Notes under the pieces: generated by a model
What the model was told of the DNA's origin: nothing
Seen by the model: only the letters and a program-made list of their open reading frames with translations
Database searches by the model: none
NCBI GenBank assembly: GCA_963930645.1
Contig: OZ005648.1
Coordinates: forward strand, 152,774,535 to 152,838,534
Length of the DNA stretch: 64,000 nt
Direction: 5' to 3'
Origin: Salticus scenicus
Lineage: Eukaryota; Arthropoda; Arachnida; Araneae; Salticidae
Shown: positions 46,759-57,086 of the stretch, piece by piece
How positions within the stretch are numbered: the stretch's first letter is position 1
Layout of the letters: every line of letters starts with the position of its first letter
Made by a program: the position numbers and the translations under genes

Positions 46759-47881
46759 TTGCATTAGAAAACCATTATAAGAAATAATGTGCGTATTATT
46801 TATAGTTCTTTTACAAAGAAAAATGAAATAATTTAATTTTTCCCGTATTGCTGAGGATAATATTCTAAAGTTCATTAAATTATATTCACAGGAGACTGAA
46901 AAAAAAATATATGCATCTCATAGATTTGTAACAAAATTATCATTGTTTTAAATCACGTGCTTACCACATAAATTATTCTACAAAGACAAGCAGAATAATT
47001 CGGTTACATCACTGCCCATCGTATAAATATACAAACTTGGAGCGAAGTTCTAAAAGACGATACTATATTTTTTATTTATGTTTATTTTGCTGAATTACTC
47101 ACTGATTTAAGCTTATCTAAGCGCCTAATAAATACTAAATATTCAGAAATTCGTGTGGAATTAGTCCATATATCTTCAATTTTATTCCTAATAAGTATTG
47201 CGTGAGCACTTATAGGCACTATTTCCTAGGATTGTAAAACAAAATTTTCAGAATGAATTGCTTAATTCGGATGGTTCTGTCGGTTGAAGCAAAGCATTAG
47301 TTGAAATTGGATCGTTCAGGATAAGTTTGTAATGGTAGTTACAAAGCAAGTTAAGAAATCTAGCTTTCGGTTGGATCCTATGTTTTTCTTTTTTTTTTTT
47401 CTTTTAAAAAGGTTTGTTTTAGCAGTTATTTAAAGCGACACTCCAGCAATGATCTATTTAAGCAGCGGCGATATTTACAAGATACAAGAATTCAGTTCCA
47501 GGGTGTTCAGGTTACAGTTGAGTTCCAAAAATTTGAACTCGAGACATTTTGAGTAGAGCTTTCTTCTCGCTGAACTGCTGTATAATTTGTTGAGTTCTTT
47601 GCTGCAAGCAAGCGAATTTAGGCAAAGAAGTATATTATTTTGTATAATTAAATATACTTGTCGCCAAGTAATTTAGACAATATTGATGTTTACCCATTTA
47701 ATATTTTAAGTTTACTGTAATACGTTGTGTTATAAAGTCTACTGTTAAAAGTTGGAAGAAAATCACATATAACTTTTAAACAATTAAGTTATGCGGGAGA
47801 GGACTTCACAGTTTTAGTTAGGTGCCGCAGACACTACATGTCGAGGGCGTTGCCATCGAGTTCAATTTGTGACCTGTTTAA
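46759..47881. other. AT-rich stretch
   Basis: No gene recognised. The 47440-47600 part is less AT-rich but has no open frame of note. Confidence 0.5.
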
Positions 47882-48103
47882 CCCTTTGTTGCGCAAGACA
47901 ATTTGAAACATTCAAATTATACTGCCACCGGAATTCATGAACTAAATTAAACTAAAAGAAATTTTAAATTTTAAGGTTTAAAAAACCGGCCTTTTCTGAT
48001 ATGTTATAAACGCGAATTTTTGCTAAAAAATTTCCGGGATGAATTTTTGCAGCTGGATCTTAAATTTTGCGTCCTCGCAGCAAGGACACCGCGCGTTAAG
48101 GGG
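47882..48103. mobile_element. piggyBac-type MITE, imperfect TIRs
   Basis: TTAA flanks both sides (47878-47881, 48104-48107). The ends CCCTTTGTTGCGC and, reverse complemented, CCCCTTAACGCGC agree at 9 of 13 positions; a CCC start is usual for piggyBac-like ends. It is 222 bp and non-coding. Confidence 0.6.
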
Positions 48104-49427
48104 TTAAACGTTGTGTGACGATGCTTAATAACACTCTCTTTGATTACACACTAATAGCTATAGATTTTGGACCACAGGGAAATTTTTACAACCTTTATAC
48201 TGGTGCATTTTAGGATGCTTTTAAATTTTCTTATTAATTTTCCAGTACCAATTTCACCCCTTTTCATGCTTAAGGTTGTGTTTCTCCCGGACATTTTTTA
48301 AAGAAGTGATTTTTAATATAAACATACGAAACAAAATCTGGCAGTGGTAGTAATCATAATTTACTGTGGTACAAATGATTCTATACATAAATTGCAATTT
48401 TAACCATTAATTTGCATTTTCACACCAATTTAACAAAAATTAATATACAGCCATTTAAATTGAAGTATTTCCCCCCTCTGGTTGAAGTCATCAGTAAAAT
48501 CGTAAATTCTTTTCAATTCAGTCTTAAAAAAAAAAAATAATAATAATAATAATTTTTAATGAACATGTTTTATTAGTTTAACAAATATATTCATTTATGA
48601 CTGCAAGCACATCCGAAGCGCATTTTTTTTTTTCTTTTAATAATTGCAATTTGATAATAATTACTTAAATTTATAAGCATTTATTATAATTTCAAAACGG
48701 AGACCATTATTCTAAAGTTTAGACGCTAATTAATGGATTGTTTTAGAAAAGTGACAGCCCATCTTTGCACTAATTACAGCACCACTCGGAGTAGAAATTT
48801 AATTTATCTGATCATTTTATATAAAACGTAAACACAATAACTCATATGCAGACTCAAATACACTTTTTTTCATACATTTTGTTTCATCATAGTGTCATTA
48901 GTTTCGATTGAAATAGGGAGCATTTTAATTACTCAAAACAATTTATATCATAAATACTTCAAGCATAAATGTTACACCAGATAAAATGCAGAAATTGAGA
49001 TTTGTTGAAATTTGCTCTTATTTAGTCTTTTATTTATTTATTTATTTATTTTGTTTTTGTTTTTGTTTACATCATAATACTTGGGGGAAAAAATAGTATT
49101 GACTGTAATTCGTGTTAGTTACAATTCTGCATGACTTAGTCTCTTAGAGGAAAAGGAAACAGGCAATTAAATATTAAAAATAATTTAAAAAAAATTTTAT
49201 GCTGTTAGTTTTAGTTAGTAGTAACTTCCTTTGAAACTAAAAAAAAAGGATTTAAAGTCAGTTATATTGCAGAGTTGTTGTTTATACTAAAAAATATGAA
49301 ATGTGTTTTATTACGATACAAAAAATATATTACTATTTATTACTAAAATTTCAATTTTTCATTTGTTTATTATTATTATTATTATTAATTAAGGGAGATA
49401 TTTAAATTTGAAGTTGATAGCTATGTA
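48104..49427. other. AT-rich stretch with AAT and TTTA microsatellites
   Basis: AAT repeats at 48536-48555 and TTTA repeats at 49029-49052. No gene recognised. Confidence 0.5.
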
Positions 49428-49697
49428 CACTGTTAAAAATGTTTTTTTAAAAATGAGCTAAATTGTCTCAAAATTGCTCCGAAACAGTATATAGTTAAAT
49501 TTGAGAAACCATGTACTCATTTTTGTGTTTATTGACATGCTCAAAATGGGGTTGACCAATGAGAATTCAAATATCCCCATGTTTCACATGTCAATATACT
49601 CAAAAATGAGTACATGATTTGTAAAATTTAAGTATATATTGTTTCGGAGCTATTGTGAGACAATTTAGCTCATTTTTAAGAAACCATTTTTAACAGT
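49428..49697. mobile_element. Palindromic MITE with TA target duplication
   Basis: The ends CACTGTTAAAAATG and CATTTTTAACAGTG are inverted repeats, and the arms continue inward (AATGAGCTAAATTGTCTCA, GCTCCGAAACA, CATGTACTCATTTTTG) for about 110 bp each. TA flanks both sides (49426-49427, 49698-49699). It is 270 bp and non-coding. Confidence 0.85.
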
Positions 49698-49699
49698 GT

Positions 49700-50107
49700 A
49701 TTAAGTACTAGAAATTATAATAAGCAGTTGAAAGTTTTGGAAACTTATTAAAATTATCTTTTACCTTTCTCTCTCTTTCTTTACTATACTTAGTATAAGG
49801 AATGAAGCATTCTGAAATCGAATTACGTAACAGATTTTTATCTCGCACAGCTAAAAAGCGAATGGACGTAAGGTTTTTCAAATTTACATTTCTTACTATT
49901 ATATCATCCAGTTTTGCCCCTTTAATTTGGTTCTTAATTTGATGTTCCAATTTAGAGATGTCAACGATTTTCTAGACTTTTTGTGTGATCTGTATGTACG
50001 TGAGTGTGCCCGTGCGTATCTTGCATAACTGAAAAATGGTTGGACGTAAAAATCTGCAAATTAGTATATAGACTTGTTATAACACCTAGTTATGCAAATC
50101 TTTTATT
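49700..50107. other. Possible decayed Helentron-like copy
   Basis: A short hairpin TATACTTAGTATA near 49787 is followed by a block ending in GTGATCTGTATGTACGTGAG near 49985, in the same order as the hairpin and GT-rich block of the copies at 15.9 and 50.1 kb. Similarity is weak. Confidence 0.3.
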
Positions 50108-51083
50108 TTACTTCCATTACCTTACTACAGTAGTAAGGTATTGTATTCGAATACTATTGTATTCGATCGAAAAATTCGATATCGAGTTTTCACCTGATTT
50201 ACACGTTTTAGGGCCTTCTGAGTTCAAAAAAGTAGATTTTGGCAATTGGTCTGTGTGTGTGTGTGTGTATGTATGTATGTGTGTGTGTATATGCGAAATT
50301 GTTTGGCTATCATATCTCCGAAACTAATAAAGATAGACCTGCAAAACTTCAGAATTGAGACAGGTTTGGTGTGCAGATGAATTTTCCAAATTTTGGAGAA
50401 AATTGGAAAACTGGAAATGTGACATCGGAAACCGGAAATGGGGCTGTAAGTCCGTATCTCAAAAACAGTTCTAACGATTTTCTTCAAAGTTGCTATATAA
50501 ACACTCGAATGATATAATTGGTTAGTTCAGGAAAATTGATAAGCGTCCTGTATAAATAGCTCAATTTCAGGTCTCGCAAGTGTGTTCCTTTAAAAACAGC
50601 TGTACGGATTTTTTTCAAACTTGCCATATTATCTCCCTTTTAAATATCCTTTTGTATGTAATTATTGTTTTCCAGTCAATAATTGACTATGCCAAGTTTT
50701 GGTAAAAGTTGGTATCTCGAAACGGCTCTAACAGTTTTCTTCAAAATTGTTACGTAAATCCATTTTAGATATCCGTTTTCATATATTACCGTGGCCCTTA
50801 CAGGAAAATTAAAGATCATCTTGCTTAGGTAGGTCAGTTTTAAAGTTCGAAAATTGGTGTGTCAAAAAATAATCCTACCATTTTTTTTTAACTCGCTATG
50901 TAAATCTTGTTTTATATGTCTTTACCCGTGAATCAAGTTTCTCTTCCCGGAAAAAAAAATTAGGTTTCTACTTCGTTATATCAATTTTATGACTTTTATC
51001 ACACTTTTATCATATAATTTTCAAAAAATGCATAAAATATGCGTAATAGTGGGTAATGGAAGTCCTATGGTTGTTTCACACCA
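50108..51083 (+). mobile_element. Helentron/DINE-1-like element, copy D
   Basis: ACTTCCATTACC (50110-50121) and its exact reverse complement GGTAATGGAAGT (51052-51063) are the sub-terminal inverted repeats. A perfect 10-bp hairpin TACCTTACTA/TAGTAAGGTA (50118-50140) lies at the 5' end, then TTTACACGTTTTAGGGCCTTC, a GT microsatellite (50250-50289) and a core of diverged repeats of 125-155 bp (near 50456, 50586, 50711 and 50866). A stem-loop TGGTTGT/ACACCA (51068-51083) follows the 3' repeat, as in copies A and B. Confidence 0.7.
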
Positions 51084-51908
51084 GATTTTTTATTTTTATT
51101 TTTGTCTTAATGAGGTTTCATTTTGGACATATACAAGAAAACTCAAAATTTTTGCTCATTATATGAAATTTCATTTTTGAAATTTCAACAAATTCCAAAA
51201 ATGAGACCCGTATTAACACAAGGTGATTCCAAATTCATAGTAAAACTTGGAGGGGAGATAGAGAACAAAAATTCGAATAATATTACCATAGGAAACACAC
51301 ATCGCAATCCATTTCTTTAGTCTCAAATACAATGTGTTTCACTTCAATTGAAACAAAATGTTTTGTTTCTAACTTTGACATTAATGAATATATTTTAAAA
51401 GTGGTACATTTATTTAAAACAATTATTTATTGCATAGGAATGTATGGGCGCAAGTTACGTGATGATGCGCAAACATACATAATAAAAGAAGAGAAACAGC
51501 ATATGCTTCTTTTGAACTTAATAAATTTTGTTCAGGGTTAGGCAATTAAAATGAGCCTTACCAAAAAAGGGGAAAAAATATTGAAATTAATAAAAACTAT
51601 AAAGTTATCTGATCATACAATGAAAGGAAAGACGGTTCAGCTACTGAAATCGTTTACATTAATTCAGAGAATTCTGCAACGATGTTTGAAACTGCTTAAT
51701 GATATTAGCATGGGTATAACTTCGAAAACGTATATACAGTATAATTTCAATTGTAGGAAGCTATAAAACCATATATTGAATAATAAATCTTAATTTTTGA
51801 AAAATATATACATATTCACGTAATATACAAATTCAGGAAAATTTTCTAATCGAAACAATAGAAAAATGACTCTGTAGCAGATGCGATTTCTTAAGAAGAA
51901 AGTATTTA
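51084..51908. other. AT-rich stretch with several short open frames
   Basis: Frames at 51123-51320, 51332-51541 and 51551-51766 have no recognisable motif. One reads KKGEKILKLIKTIKLSDHTM, but nothing supports a gene. Confidence 0.35.
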
Positions 51909-52574
51909 CCGTAATTTCGTGTATATAACCCGCGGGTAATCTATAAAATAATCCTGACTTTATATGTCCTGCAGGCTATCATCTGGTGCGGGGTACCTAC
52001 CGCCAACAACGAGAAAATCAACACCAGTCTCATTTTTGTTTCGGAAGTCTTGATTATTAATGTATAATGACGATTAAATTGAGGACAGTGAAAAGGAACT
52101 TGATGAGAAGGATAATACGGATGATGACGACAAACTGTCCCAAGCAATATTGCGACATTTTAATTCTGATACGGAAGAATCCGATTTCGATGGATTGGAA
52201 TGAGTTTTGTAAATAAATTTATTATTAATCTATAATTTTCTTATTAACTGAATAAAGGTGTTAATAATTAGAAGTTACTCCAGTTTATATTAATTTATAT
52301 AGAGAGAAAGATTATGTTATGATTATTTGCTTTTTCATTATAGGTAAGTAAATTTATTTGTTTATTATTTATATTTAGTCGTAAATTTGTTTATTATTTG
52401 TATCTTTTCCTACTTATTATTAAAACAATAGCAATTAGTATTGAAATTATAAACGGCGATTGCCGACCATGTGATTTTAGAAGTGCGGGGTATCTTTCAG
52501 TTATAATTATTTTTAAATAATTTTTTTATGCTGCGGGTTACCTTCCGCCGCGGATTATATAAGCGAAGTTACGG
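51909..52574 (+). mobile_element. Internally deleted pogo/Tigger-like transposon
   Basis: The left end CCGTAATTTCGTGTATATAA and the reverse-complemented right end CCGTAACTTCGCTTATATAA match at most positions, continuing to CCGCGG, and are flanked by TA (51907-51908, 52575-52576). Only the last codons of a transposase remain. Length 666 bp. Confidence 0.82.
52078..52203 (+). pseudogene. pogo-like transposase C-terminal acidic tail
   Basis: The frame ends DNTDDDDKLSQAILRHFNSD then TEESDFDGLE and TGA at 52201-52203. A strongly acidic tail ending in S-D-F-D/E-G is usual in pogo/Tigger and CENP-B-like transposases. The DNA-binding and catalytic regions are absent. The location inside matching TIRs supports the assignment. 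Confidence 0.65.
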
Positions 52575-52576
52575 TA

Positions 52577-53232
52577 AGTTGTATTCTGAAAGTCTACAAA
52601 ATTTCAGGCAGAACGTCTTACTGAAAAATTCTTCTGAATACTCAGTAAAGTAAATTAAATTTTGAATGTGCCACACAATCATCTTGGTCTTGCTGCACAA
52701 ATATGAGCTATCAAACTCAGTTTTGTAGAAAACTTGTATGCTATCCATATAATTGAAGAAGTTTGTAATTATTTAAAATGTGAGAACAGGAAATAAATTA
52801 TTTATTTATTTATTTATTCTTATAACTTACATACTGATTTTAGATCCACATAAGGCAGTTCTTATTTGACTTTATATTGTATCATATTTTAAAAATTTGA
52901 TGTTTAAAATGTTTGAGTTGTACAGGCACGCACATGCTTTCCTCCTCCTACTTTAGCAATGCTACACCTATACCATGGATATTTAAAATCATGTTGAAGA
53001 CATATGTCGGAATCTATTGATGTATCACGCCACCAATCGGATTACTTTGTATGATTAACAATTTTAACACTCAGTTGTTTCTTTTCTTGTTGCTTTTATT
53101 TATAGCACTTTTATTCTCTTCCATTTTTTTTTTGTCTTTTCCTCTTTACCCCCTTTAAAGTCAATATTTACTTCAATTGTAATATCTATGACGTTTTTAA
53201 AGCAAGCCACTTCTTTTTTATAACATTTATAT
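52577..53232. other. AT-rich stretch with a TTTA microsatellite
   Basis: TTTA repeats at 52799-52817. No gene recognised. Confidence 0.5.
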
Positions 53233-54440
53233 CAGTGGTTCTTAAAGGGTGTACCGTTGAATATTTCTGAGTGTGCCCTGTAGCATTCAAGAAAAATACA
53301 TATGTATCCAGATATAAAAATAAATATAGTTACTGTAGAGTATCATTCCATTACGGATATATATATATCGTTTTTTTTTTTGTCAATACACCATTATTAT
53401 GTTAATTAGTAGCGTTTTTTCTTTCAAAATATCTGACTTATATTATTTTTCTGATATATTGTATATTACATAATTTGAAAATTTTGTTAGTGCATGTTAT
53501 AGGTTTATTACCACTTTTAGCTAAATAAACCCAAAATAAAAATGCAAATTGATTTCTTAAAAAAATTATATTAATTAATTCTACTCTTTAAGTTTGAAAT
53601 GAACAAAAGTTAAATGGCAAAAAATATAAGTAAAATCACAGCCTAACTAGAAATATAATGAAAGTTTTCAATCACAGTTTTCAGTCATATTTATGTGAAA
53701 TTGGGTTTCCTAACCTCACAACAATTAAGTGGAAAAAAAAGAGAGGAATTTTAATATGTTTTCTGTATATTGACGAGGAAAGAAAGTTTGCCATTCGAAT
53801 GCTTGAAAAGGTGTAAATTATATTTATAACATATATTATTATAACATATTTCTCAAAAAATTTTAAATTGTACACCAACATTTATTTCTAGGGTTTTGTG
53901 CCCCAACTTGTTGAAAACCATTGCATTAAGCACTCGAAAGTCATGTGACATAAACAAAAACTTTAGAAATCTGAAATAGAAAAAAAAAAAAATAATATTA
54001 ATAATTCTATTCTGTTTGTAAAAAGAATTAATAAGTACTATCAGTTATTGCATTTCTTCAGTCTCATACGAGATTTTTACAACTTTTTGGTCACCTTAGG
54101 CAACCATTTTAAATATTACGGACTAACGTGTTTTGAATAAACTTAAGCAATGCACCTCAACTTCAAAAAAGTTTGAGAACCAGTACATTATAAACTTGAA
54201 AGTTGTGTAACATAAACAACGTTAAAAAAATTTAAAAAAAAAAAAAAAAAAACTTATTCTATATTGTTTCTGAAAATAATTAATAAATTCCAACAATCAT
54301 TCCATTTTTTCAATCTTATACGAGATATTTAAAACTTTTTGGGCATCTTAATTAGACATCTAAATATTATGGGCAAATATATTTTGGGCAAATTTAAGTA
54401 ATGCGCCCCAACTTAAAAAAATTGAGAACCAATGAGAGCG
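53233..54440. repeat. hAT-derived element with tandemly repeated 3' ends
   Basis: CAGTGGTTCTTAAAGGGTGT at 53233 is a typical hAT left end. Matching right ends (GAAAACCATTG, GAGAACCAGT, GAGAACCAATG) occur at 53923, 54184 and 54433, each preceded by GC.CC.CAACTT. Between them the unit TCTGTTTCTGAAAAGAATTAA, CATACGAGATATTTACAACT, TTTTGGGCA repeats about every 240-260 bp (near 54010, 54264 and 54501). There is no coding capacity, and an 8-bp duplication could not be confirmed. Confidence 0.65.
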
Positions 54441-54830
54441 CATTAGAAACTTGAAAGTCATGTGACATTACATATGTACACATATATAAACATATTCCAT
54501 TCTGTTTCTGAAAAGAATTAATAAATATCATCATTCTTTCCATTTCTTAAGTGTCATACGAGATATTTACAACTTTTTGGGCATACTTTTTATTCACCCA
54601 AAATCAAAATGTTTCCAAGAATTTGCAACTTTCTTTTCAACAAGTATTTGAAATTATTTACATAGAACAATTTAAGTGACAAAGCAAAGAGCTATAAATC
54701 TGAAAGTCCAAAATACTGAGCAAGCATAATTTGTCAAGTAGTGCTTGACAAATTTTTAAAAGAGGAGAAAATGTGAGTGAATAAGCATTACTAGGACTAT
54801 TTATCTCAGTGGAAAATTCTAAGCTTAAAA
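54441..54830. other. End of the hAT-derived array and AT-rich spacer
   Basis: A partial last unit reaches about 54590. AGTGCTTGACAAAT and TTGTCAAGTAGTGC form a small palindrome near 54735. No gene. Confidence 0.4.
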
Positions 54831-54834
54831 ATAG

Positions 54835-55704
54835 CTTCTGTGAAGGAAGATGATTTGTTGACTGGTAAAAATTATTTTGCTCTTTGGAAGCAGCATTGGT
54901 TGTTTAGTGGCCATTAAGGATTTTATTTGGAATTTTACACTTTACATCTTATTTAACAATACATTAATCAGAATAATCAGATTTTATTTTATTATGCGGC
55001 GATATTTTAAGTGCGCCAGTCCCGATCTCTAGAACTAATTTCATTTACTGTACATTAATTACTTTCACACAAAATAATTTAGCTGAAATTAATTATAAAA
55101 AAAATAAATTGTTTAATTATAATATGCATAATTAAATATATTATTAATTAGGAATTAAAAATACAGCTAAAAATTAAAATATTACAAAGGAAGTATTTAT
55201 AGCGAGTAGTATTTATAGCGAAAATAACAGATTAAACATAAAAAAAGCTTCTGTGAGGCAAGATGATTTGTCGACTGACTGGTAAAAATTACTTTGCTTC
55301 AAAATATAACATTTTACAATTGATTATCAAACAATGTATAAACCACAGTAGTCAGATTGTCTTTATTACACAGAGATATTTCAAGTGTGTCCTGTTCAAT
55401 CTCTAGATATAATTTTATTTGGTATGTATTAATTCCTTTTGCACAATGGAATTTAACAGATATTAATTAAAAGATAAATAAATTATTCCTATGCTAAGTC
55501 TGTATAAAAGAAAAAAAAGTTATTCACATAGAAAAAATAAAAGACTTTCTATAAAAAATAAATTCTGGTGAAAGAAAATAATTTCTAGACAGGTAAAAAA
55601 TTATTTTACGCTTCCAAAGAGAAACTTGTTTTTAGTAGCCATAAGATTTTAATATATATATATTTTTTCAATTTATCTAACAAGGCATATATAGGTATAA
55701 TCAG

Positions 55705-55740
<36 letters not shown>

Positions 55741-55782
55741 ACAGAGGTAATTCAAGTACGTTTGGTCCAATCTCGGGATATA
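54835..55782. repeat. Diverged tandem repeat that forms the LINE target
   Basis: CTTCTGTGAAGGAAGATGAT and its variants start units at 54835, 55248 and 55562. Each unit later contains TCAGATT..TTTATTA, GAGATATTTCAAGTG.G and AATCTCTAGATATAATTT. The third unit stops at AATCTCGGGATATA (55769-55782), where the LINE begins, and resumes with ATTTCCTTT at 61246. An ATT microsatellite lies at 55708-55739. Confidence 0.72.
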
Positions 55783-57086
55783 TCCGCATGGAAACACTTC
55801 TGTACAACACAAGCAAATACCTTTGGCATTGCACAAAAGTTTTATAGCAATAAATTCTTTACACCTACAGAGCTAGGGCTTGAAAGACCCCCAGCTCATT
55901 CTTCTAAAGAAAACAATCTGGAATATTTAACATCAGTTCTTTTTCCGCCCAGTAAATTTCACTCAATAGAAAAACCCACTTTCACAGCCCAACCAGACGA
56001 ACCCTTTTCGGAAGTGGAAGTCCGGTCAGCCCTTTTTAGCTTTAATACCAAGAAAGCCCCTGGTCCTGATAAGATTGATTTTAGAATTCTCCGACACTCA
56101 TTTCTAACATTTCCACATATTTTTCACAAATGGTCTAATCTCTGCCTGCAACATCAATACTTCCCAGAAACACTTCGCAGGGGAGAAGTGGTATACTTTC
56201 TGAAGCAAGGGAAGCTTCCCTCTGAACCCTCTTCTTACCGACCAATCTGCCTCCTTCCAACTTTAGGCAAATTATTAGAAAAGTTGATTGTAACTAGATT
56301 AAAATTTCATCTGGAAACAAATTCACTTCTTCATCCCTCACAATTCGGGTTCAGAGAGGGCAGATCATGCGAACATGCTTTACAACAAATTATAAGCTCC
56401 TGCACCTTTAATATTGATTCCAGTCGGTATACCACTCTGATCTCACTTGACATACAGGGGGCTTTCGACAACATTGAATGGATCGATATCCTTAACTCTC
56501 TCAAAGCAATTAATTGCCCGAGTAACATAGCAGGAGTCATCAGCTCCTATCTTTCCAAAAGAATAATTGCAATAAATTGGGGTCCAGAAATGAAAGACCT
56601 CCCACAGTCTAAGGGATGCCCACAGGGATCCTGTTTGGGTCCGATCCTGTGGAACTTGATCGCCAATAACATCTTGGAAAGTATGAACGTCGCAGGCTTT
56701 CAAACTTTTGCTTATGCGGATGACTTTTCGCTTGTTGTCTCGGGTCGCACGAGGGATGAGCTGGAGAGTCAGGCCAGGATGGCCCTCTCTCTCTTTAGCA
56801 ACCTGTTACATAAATATAATCTTAAACTCTCCCCTTCTAAGTCCCAAGCTCTTACCTTCGCTAAACCAAGAATTCTTCGTAGGACTCCGGTGATGAGGAT
56901 AGATGGCGTCAGTGTTAGACATGTACCCCATCTTAAGATACTAGGTCTTACAATAGACAAGAACATTAGTTGGACTCAACATTTAAATGATCTAAAAATA
57001 AAATGTCTCAAAATTTATCATAACGCAGCTAAAATGGTAGGGAAAAGATGGGGTATCTCTAGAAATTTACTAAAAATCTGGTACAA
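55783..57086 (+). pseudogene. LINE reverse transcriptase, first part of the split ORF
   Basis: The frame enters from the target sequence (open from 55762), so native residues begin at SAWKHFC. RT motifs occur in order, residues counted from 55762: KAPGPDKI (98-105), SYRPICLLP (158-166), QFGFREGRS (194-202), SLDIQGAFDN with the first catalytic Asp (230), GCPQGSCLGPILWN (285-298) and FAYADD with the paired Asp (320-321). The thumb follows and reaches WYN at 57087, where the Helitron begins. The frame has no stop or shift, so the copy is young. RT would copy the element's RNA at a nicked target. Without endonuclease it cannot act alone. Confidence 0.92.

Noticed and set aside
55762..55782. ATG-type start and first residues of the RT frame
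   Set aside because: These codons are in the target repeat and duplication, not in the LINE; the protein is 5'-truncated.
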